From: a virus
DNA: 23,917 bases
Reading direction: 5' to 3' (one strand)
IMG/VR virus record: IMGVR_UViG_3300004151_000044
Location: 1 to 23,917 of that record
Shown here: one piece after another, positions 21,039 through 23,917 of the stretch
Position numbering within the stretch: position 1 is the first letter of the stretch
Layout: each line of letters starts with the position of its first letter
Notes under the pieces: generated by a model
Told to the model about the DNA's origin: nothing
Databases searched by the model: none
What the model saw: only the letters and a program-made list of their open reading frames with translations
Program-made: the position numbers and the translations under genes

Positions 21039-21297
21039 AAATGGAGCGGGGTACTGCACCAGCAGCTAAACAGCTACACCAGATGGCGGCGATGGATGAA
21101 GTCACAGCCTTGAACACAACATCACCGAATGCACACACCATACCGATACCCTCCCCTGCGAAATTAGCTGTCGCAGTCAGCAGTTCTGAAATACCAGGAA
21201 GCGCGGTAACGAATACCGCAAGGACAAACAGAACCGCCATCTGGGCACCAGGAATAGCTGCCGGTTTTGATCCGGCTCCCCGAAGATGTTTCGCCAA
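21037..21297 (-). CDS. Possible small membrane protein in the late leader (67-86 aa), uncertain
   Basis: The frame reads from a TTG at 21297 (86 aa) or an internal ATG (67 aa, MAVLFVLAVFVTALPGISEL...). The second form would start with a hydrophobic helix and have a second one (SSIAAIWCSCLAAGAVP) near the C-terminus, so an inner-membrane protein is plausible. Against it, neither start has a good ribosome site, codon third positions are less G/C-rich than in neighbouring genes, and the stretch lies between a promoter-like sequence and two terminators, where lambda has only its non-coding 6S leader. It may be a small lysis-region protein or nothing. Confidence 0.35.
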   Translation of the reverse strand: MAKHLRGAGSKPAAIPGAQMAVLFVLAVFVTALPGISELLTATANFAGEGIGMVCAFGDVVFKAVTSSIAAIWCSCLAAGAVPRSI

Positions 21298-21329
21298 TCC
21301 CCAACACGCAAGATCGACAGGATGTGGAT

Positions 21330-21358
21330 ATGATGGCTCATTGGCTCATCTGCGTCAA
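21330..21358 (-). promoter_or_regulatory. Candidate late promoter (pR'-like) after the Q-like gene
   Basis: On the minus strand TTGACG (21358-21353) lies 17 bases before CATCAT (21335-21330): five of six matches to the -35 and four of six to the -10 consensus. It begins 10 bases after the stop of the Q-like gene, as pR' does after lambda Q. The start site would be near 21323. Confidence 0.55.
21334..21349 (-). repeat. Perfect tandem 8-bp repeat (ATGAGCCA x2) in the promoter spacer
   Basis: The sequence ATGAGCCAATGAGCCA fills most of the spacer between the -35 and -10 elements and touches the -10. In lambdoid late promoters the Q-binding element overlaps the core promoter, and for phage 21 Q it is built of direct repeats near the -10. 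A Q-binding role is inferred. Confidence 0.6.
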
Positions 21359-21367
21359 ACACTGATT

Positions 21368-21916
21368 CTAGGCAGCCTCGGTCCTAATCAGTCCCTCTGC
21401 ATCAAGTACCTCTTGCGCCGCGGCCAGAGCATCATCGACTTTTTGCTCAAGGCTCTTGCGGATATCGCGCCTCCAGCGCTCTTGTGTCTTGACGGGCACC
21501 GGCTCATCGCTCCAGCGATCCATGCAGTACCACGCCTCGGGCAGCACGCTTGTGGAGCGCTTCCCGTCACGCCCAGGAAGCTTTGGCAGAGCCCAAGTCA
21601 GCACGGCCGCATCCCTGAACCGATCTGGCGCCGGCGTCTGTACCCGTAGCCGCAGCGCCTTGATCGCCCCCCTCTTACGGTCGATGTCTGTGCTGTACTT
21701 GGCGGTCAGCGCGTCCCACTGCTCAGGGGTCAGAACATCATGAAGCAGGGCATGCACCATCACGTCATACAGCCTGGCCTCATCCTTCCCAACGATTTCC
21801 CCAGCCCGCCGGGCCGCACCAATAGCGTCAGGATCACGCCAGCACTGCGCCACGTCGCTCATCACCTCGGCCGCCAAGGCCCGGACCACTGCTGAAATCA
21901 CGCTCGGATAGATCAT
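21368..21916 (-). CDS. Putative late antiterminator Q-like protein (182 aa)
   Basis: This 182 aa protein begins MIYPSVISAVVRALAAEVMS and contains a helical LYDVMVHALLHDVLTPEQWD segment, a TAKYSTDIDRKRGAIKALRL basic segment, a conserved-looking PDRFRDAAVLTWALPKLPG part and a C-terminal helix RRDIRKSLEQKVDDALAAAQ. I see no membrane segment or nuclease motif. The middle (LTPEQWDAL..KYS) could be a DNA-binding helix pair. I recognise the general pattern as a conserved Pseudomonas phage protein encoded after rusA, where lambdoid phages have Q, and a promoter-like sequence and tandem terminators follow it directly. The start overlaps the rusA stop as ATGA. The antiterminator role rests on position and downstream signals. 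Confidence 0.55.
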   Translation of the reverse strand: MIYPSVISAVVRALAAEVMSDVAQCWRDPDAIGAARRAGEIVGKDEARLYDVMVHALLHDVLTPEQWDALTAKYSTDIDRKRGAIKALRLRVQTPAPDRFRDAAVLTWALPKLPGRDGKRSTSVLPEAWYCMDRWSDEPVPVKTQERWRRDIRKSLEQKVDDALAAAQEVLDAEGLIRTEAA

Positions 21917-22278
21917 GCCGCTTCCCCCTCTTCAAATCTTGAAATGCGTACTCGCACCGCACCACCAGGAACAACCTCCCGGCTCACCTGCAGTTGCGTC
22001 ACAAAGCGGTTGTCGTCGATGCCCAGCGCATCAGCCAGACCGTCCCGACCGGCCTTGAAGCTGGCAAGCATGTTGTCGTCATCGCGCCGGCGCCTGTCCG
22101 GAGGGACAAACTCCAGCAGCAGCAGGGCCCTACCCACCGGAGCCACCAAACCAGCCTTCTTGGCCAGCAGGTGGCAGGCTGCCCGGTATCCCTTGGCCAC
22201 CTTGCTGCGCTTCGCCCAGTGGGTGCGGGCATTCGGGCTCAGCTCCTTGGGCGGCCACGGCAGATCGATCTCAATCAC
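21913..22278 (-). CDS. rusA: RusA-family Holliday junction resolvase
   Basis: This 121 aa protein matches RusA in length (about 120 aa) and pattern. It begins MIEIDLPWPPKELSPNARTH, followed by a basic helix (WAKRSKVAKGYR) and the key segment PDRRRRDDDNMLASFKAGRD, with Asp66-Asp67-Asp68-Asn69 and Lys75, then LADALGIDDNRF with Asp83 and Asp89. The D-x-D-N..K..D set corresponds to the catalytic Asp and Lys residues of E. coli RusA, which cuts four-way DNA junctions as a dimer. In phages it resolves recombination or replication branches before packaging. Its start overlaps the upstream 93 aa gene by 8 bases and its stop overlaps the next start (ATGA), so it belongs to a coupled operon with the Q-like gene. 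Confidence 0.9.
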   Translation of the reverse strand: MIEIDLPWPPKELSPNARTHWAKRSKVAKGYRAACHLLAKKAGLVAPVGRALLLLEFVPPDRRRRDDDNMLASFKAGRDGLADALGIDDNRFVTQLQVSREVVPGGAVRVRISRFEEGEAA

Positions 22279-22552
22279 CGCTTACCCCCTTCATCAGCCT
22301 GTTGAGCTTCGCCCGCGCTTCCTTCTCCAGCTCCGGATGCCTGGTCAGCTCCTCCTCGGCCCAGGCTCTCCAGCCCTTCCCCTTGTCCCTGCGCTGGGCG
22401 TGGATCTGGCAGGCCAGTTCCTGCGCTGCTCTGTACCGCTCCATGCAGGCCGCCTTGTGTGCCTCGATCTCCGCCCGCTTCTCGGCAGTCAATGAGGCCA
22501 AATTCCATGAACCAGTGCTCTCCGAACGATTCTTCACGGCAACGCTCTCCAT
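22271..22552 (-). CDS. Hypothetical helical protein (93 aa)
   Basis: The ATG at 22552 has GGCGGAG five bases upstream (ACG spacer included), which decides this start. The protein is mostly helical and charged: LTAEKRAEIEAHKAACMERY, then RAAQELACQIHAQRRDKGKG, WRAWAEEELTRHPELEKEAR and KLNRLMKGVSGD. No membrane segment, metal site or known domain is seen. It overlaps the rusA start by 8 bases. Similar small charged proteins are common between replication and rus/Q genes in Pseudomonas phages. A frame of similar length in another register (ending 22275) is Gly-rich and shadow-like and was not chosen. Function unknown. Confidence 0.65.
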   Translation of the reverse strand: MESVAVKNRSESTGSWNLASLTAEKRAEIEAHKAACMERYRAAQELACQIHAQRRDKGKGWRAWAEEELTRHPELEKEARAKLNRLMKGVSGD

Positions 22553-22570
22553 CGTCTCCGCCCTGGATGC

Positions 22571-22729
22571 TCATAAGCGGCTCCTTGCTTCGCGCTCGAC
22601 TTCCGCCTTTTGCTGCCGATGGCGGTGGAGAAACTCTCTGTAGCCGGCCTCTCGGCGCTGCCCGACCAAGGCGGCTACGGCCAGTCCAGCCAGCGCGACC
22701 AAGCCGAAAATCATCATGATCTCGTGCAC
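22571..22729 (-). CDS. Small single-span membrane protein (48-52 aa)
   Basis: Starting just 3 bases after the integrase stop, a GTG at 22729 (52 aa) or ATG at 22717 (48 aa) opens a frame beginning with the hydrophobic helix IFGLVALAGLAVAALVG. A basic and acidic helical tail follows (GQRREAGYREFLHRHRQQKA, then EVEREARSRL). Its TGA overlaps a following ATG at 22574. GAGG lies about 9 bases before the GTG and ACGAG about 4 bases before the ATG. The layout of one N-terminal membrane helix with a charged cytoplasmic tail is typical of small phage membrane proteins of unknown role. It is real by position and composition, but no family is recognised. Confidence 0.6.
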   Translation of the reverse strand: MHEIMMIFGLVALAGLAVAALVGQRREAGYREFLHRHRQQKAEVEREARSRL

Positions 22730-22732
22730 TTT

Positions 22733-23917
22733 TCAGGGCCTCTCTTTTTGGAGTTCTCGAAAATCGCTGCATGCCACGACTGGCGCGGCCTGCGCGTCGA
22801 ACCTCGAAACGGAAGAAACCGCCACCGTACCGCCGTGAATCGCCGCAAAACCGCGCTCATCCAGCCACGCATGCCAGCGCTTCAGCGCATCCAGCTTCAG
22901 GTCGTCGGCACTGGTGTTGATGTAGGTCTGCGCCGAAAAGCCCATTGCATGGTTCAGCAGCAGCTCGCCTATCAGGTAATCCACGCCCAGCTCGGCCCAG
23001 CCGGTGCGGGCCATCTTGCGCAGGTCATGGCTCGACCACTGCCCGCCGCCCAGGCTGGAGAAGATCGCGCTGGCCGTCTTGTCGCTGATCGGCTTGCCGT
23101 CCCGCCCGGGGAACAGGCACACCGGATCGCCGCCCTTCGCCTCCTGGATAGCCCGGTACCGGCGCAGCAGCGCACAGGCCTGCTCGGTCAGCGGCAGCAC
23201 ATGCTCGGTCCTGGTCTTGGTGTTCTCCGCCGGGATCAGCCAGACCCGCTCGCTCAGGCTGATATGCCGCCAGCGGGCCAGCCGGGTCTCGCCCACCCGC
23301 GTGCCGTGGGCCAGCATCATGACCGCCAGAATCCCCTCGAGCGGGGCCTGCTCGAAGCGCGTCGCCAGAGTGGCCAGCAGCTGCCCGGCATCCATCACAT
23401 GCAGCCGCGCCGCCTTCGGCTTGATCCGCGCCTGGACGAAGTCCGTGAACTTCACCGAGGCCAGCGGATCCTCGGCGATCAGCTCAAGCCGCAGCGCCTG
23501 CTTGAAGGCCATCGTCAGCACCCGCAGGATCAGGCGCACATAGCTCGGCGACAGCGTCTCCTGCAGCGGCCACATCAGTGTCTGGTCTACCGCCGAGCGG
23601 TTCAGCGCGGCCAGCGGCAGGCTCGACAGGCGCGGCAGCAGGTGGCAGTCGATAGCCGACTTCACCGACGCCTTGCGCTTGGCCGACAGCTTGCGGTCGC
23701 GCATCACCCGCTCCCGATACCACTCCAGCAGCTCGCCCACCGTCGACCAGCCACCCTGGCCCACGACCGCCTCCGGATCGGCCACCAGGCGGGCCAGCAC
23801 CTCGGGCAGCACCGCCAGCGCCGCCTTCGTGTTCAGCTCCGGCCAGCCGGCGAACTTCTTCCACTCGCCCGCCGCCCGGACATCCCAGCTCCCCCGGGAC
23901 CGCTCCTCGAGGAAGCG
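22733..23917 (-). CDS. int: Tyrosine recombinase (phage integrase), 5' end outside the window
   Basis: The frame is open to the right edge, giving 394 visible residues; the codons before a GTG at 23812 (FLEERSRGSWDV, then GEWKKFAGWPELN) look like real protein, so the true start lies beyond 23917. A core-binding domain (GELLEWYRERVMRDRKLSAK and following helices) is followed by a catalytic domain. Counting from the first visible residue, the catalytic set is Arg207 (HGTRVGET), Lys234 (NTKTRTEH), His297 and Arg300 (SHDLRK), His323 (LLNHAMG) and Tyr332 (AQTYINTS). All six are present, so the enzyme should be active. It integrates or excises the prophage at att sites. No att core or tRNA is visible, so the attachment site is probably outside the window. 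Confidence 0.93.
   Translation of the reverse strand, partial: RFLEERSRGSWDVRAAGEWKKFAGWPELNTKAALAVLPEVLARLVADPEAVVGQGGWSTVGELLEWYRERVMRDRKLSAKRKASVKSAIDCHLLPRLSSLPLAALNRSAVDQTLMWPLQETLSPSYVRLILRVLTMAFKQALRLELIAEDPLASVKFTDFVQARIKPKAARLHVMDAGQLLATLATRFEQAPLEGILAVMMLAHGTRVGETRLARWRHISLSERVWLIPAENTKTRTEHVLPLTEQACALLRRYRAIQEAKGGDPVCLFPGRDGKPISDKTASAIFSSLGGGQWSSHDLRKMARTGWAELGVDYLIGELLLNHAMGFSAQTYINTSADDLKLDALKRWHAWLDERGFAAIHGGTVAVSSVSRFDAQAAPVVACSDFRELQKERP

Noticed and set aside
22275-22772. Alternative minus-strand frame over the 93 aa gene
   Set aside because: Its Gly/Arg-rich sequence looks random, and the 93 aa frame has a better ribosome site, a helical protein-like sequence and the expected overlap with rusA.

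Overview
The window is a contiguous part of a temperate siphophage (prophage) genome in a GC-rich gammaproteobacterium, most likely a Pseudomonas or close relative. This assignment rests on high GC with strong G/C at third codon positions, on virion proteins of the kinds seen in Pseudomonas prophages, and on a lambda-like head gene order. I found no bacterial housekeeping gene, tRNA, rRNA, insertion sequence or CRISPR array. Apart from one small gene, everything is coded on the minus strand, so transcription runs from the right edge (23917) to the left edge (1).

Following transcription, an integrase cut by the right edge (22733-23917) is followed by a 48-52 aa membrane protein, a 93 aa helical protein, a RusA-type Holliday junction resolvase (21913-22278) and a 182 aa protein in the position of late antiterminator Q (21368-21916). 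Directly after it lies what looks like a late control region: a sigma70-like promoter whose spacer carries a perfect tandem 8-bp repeat (21330-21358), a short leader, and two intrinsic terminators in tandem (about 21020-20985 and 20896-20871) in front of a holin (20469-20798). This is the layout of lambda Q-pR'-tR'-S.

The head module follows lambda order: small terminase, GpA-type large terminase, gpW, portal gpB, S49 protease gpC with a likely nested scaffold, decoration protein gpD, major capsid protein gpE and an FII-like joining protein. The tail module follows: gpZ-like protein, tail terminator, tail tube, tail assembly chaperones G and GT made by a -1 frameshift, a 1306 aa tape measure, three large tail proteins, a BR0599/DUF2163-type hub protein with four cysteines placed for a metal or Fe-S site, two small conserved tail proteins, and the N-terminus of a large tail-tip/central-fibre protein that leaves the window at position 1. 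From the tail tube leftward this is not lambda-like; it resembles the tail-tip cassettes of many non-lambda siphophages.

The non-routine features are: the Q/pR'/tR'-like control region; intrinsic terminators inside the late operon just before the major capsid and tape measure genes; one beta-rich module inserted both in the capsid decoration protein and in a tail protein; a pair of adjacent, apparently paralogous tail proteins; an 87-residue-period duplication in the tape measure; and a plus-strand membrane-protein moron (9820-10035) between the chaperone and tape measure genes. No endolysin, spanin, repressor or replication gene is present in the window. I did not find a clearly new defence or mobile system; the best candidates for new biology are the antitermination region and the moron.
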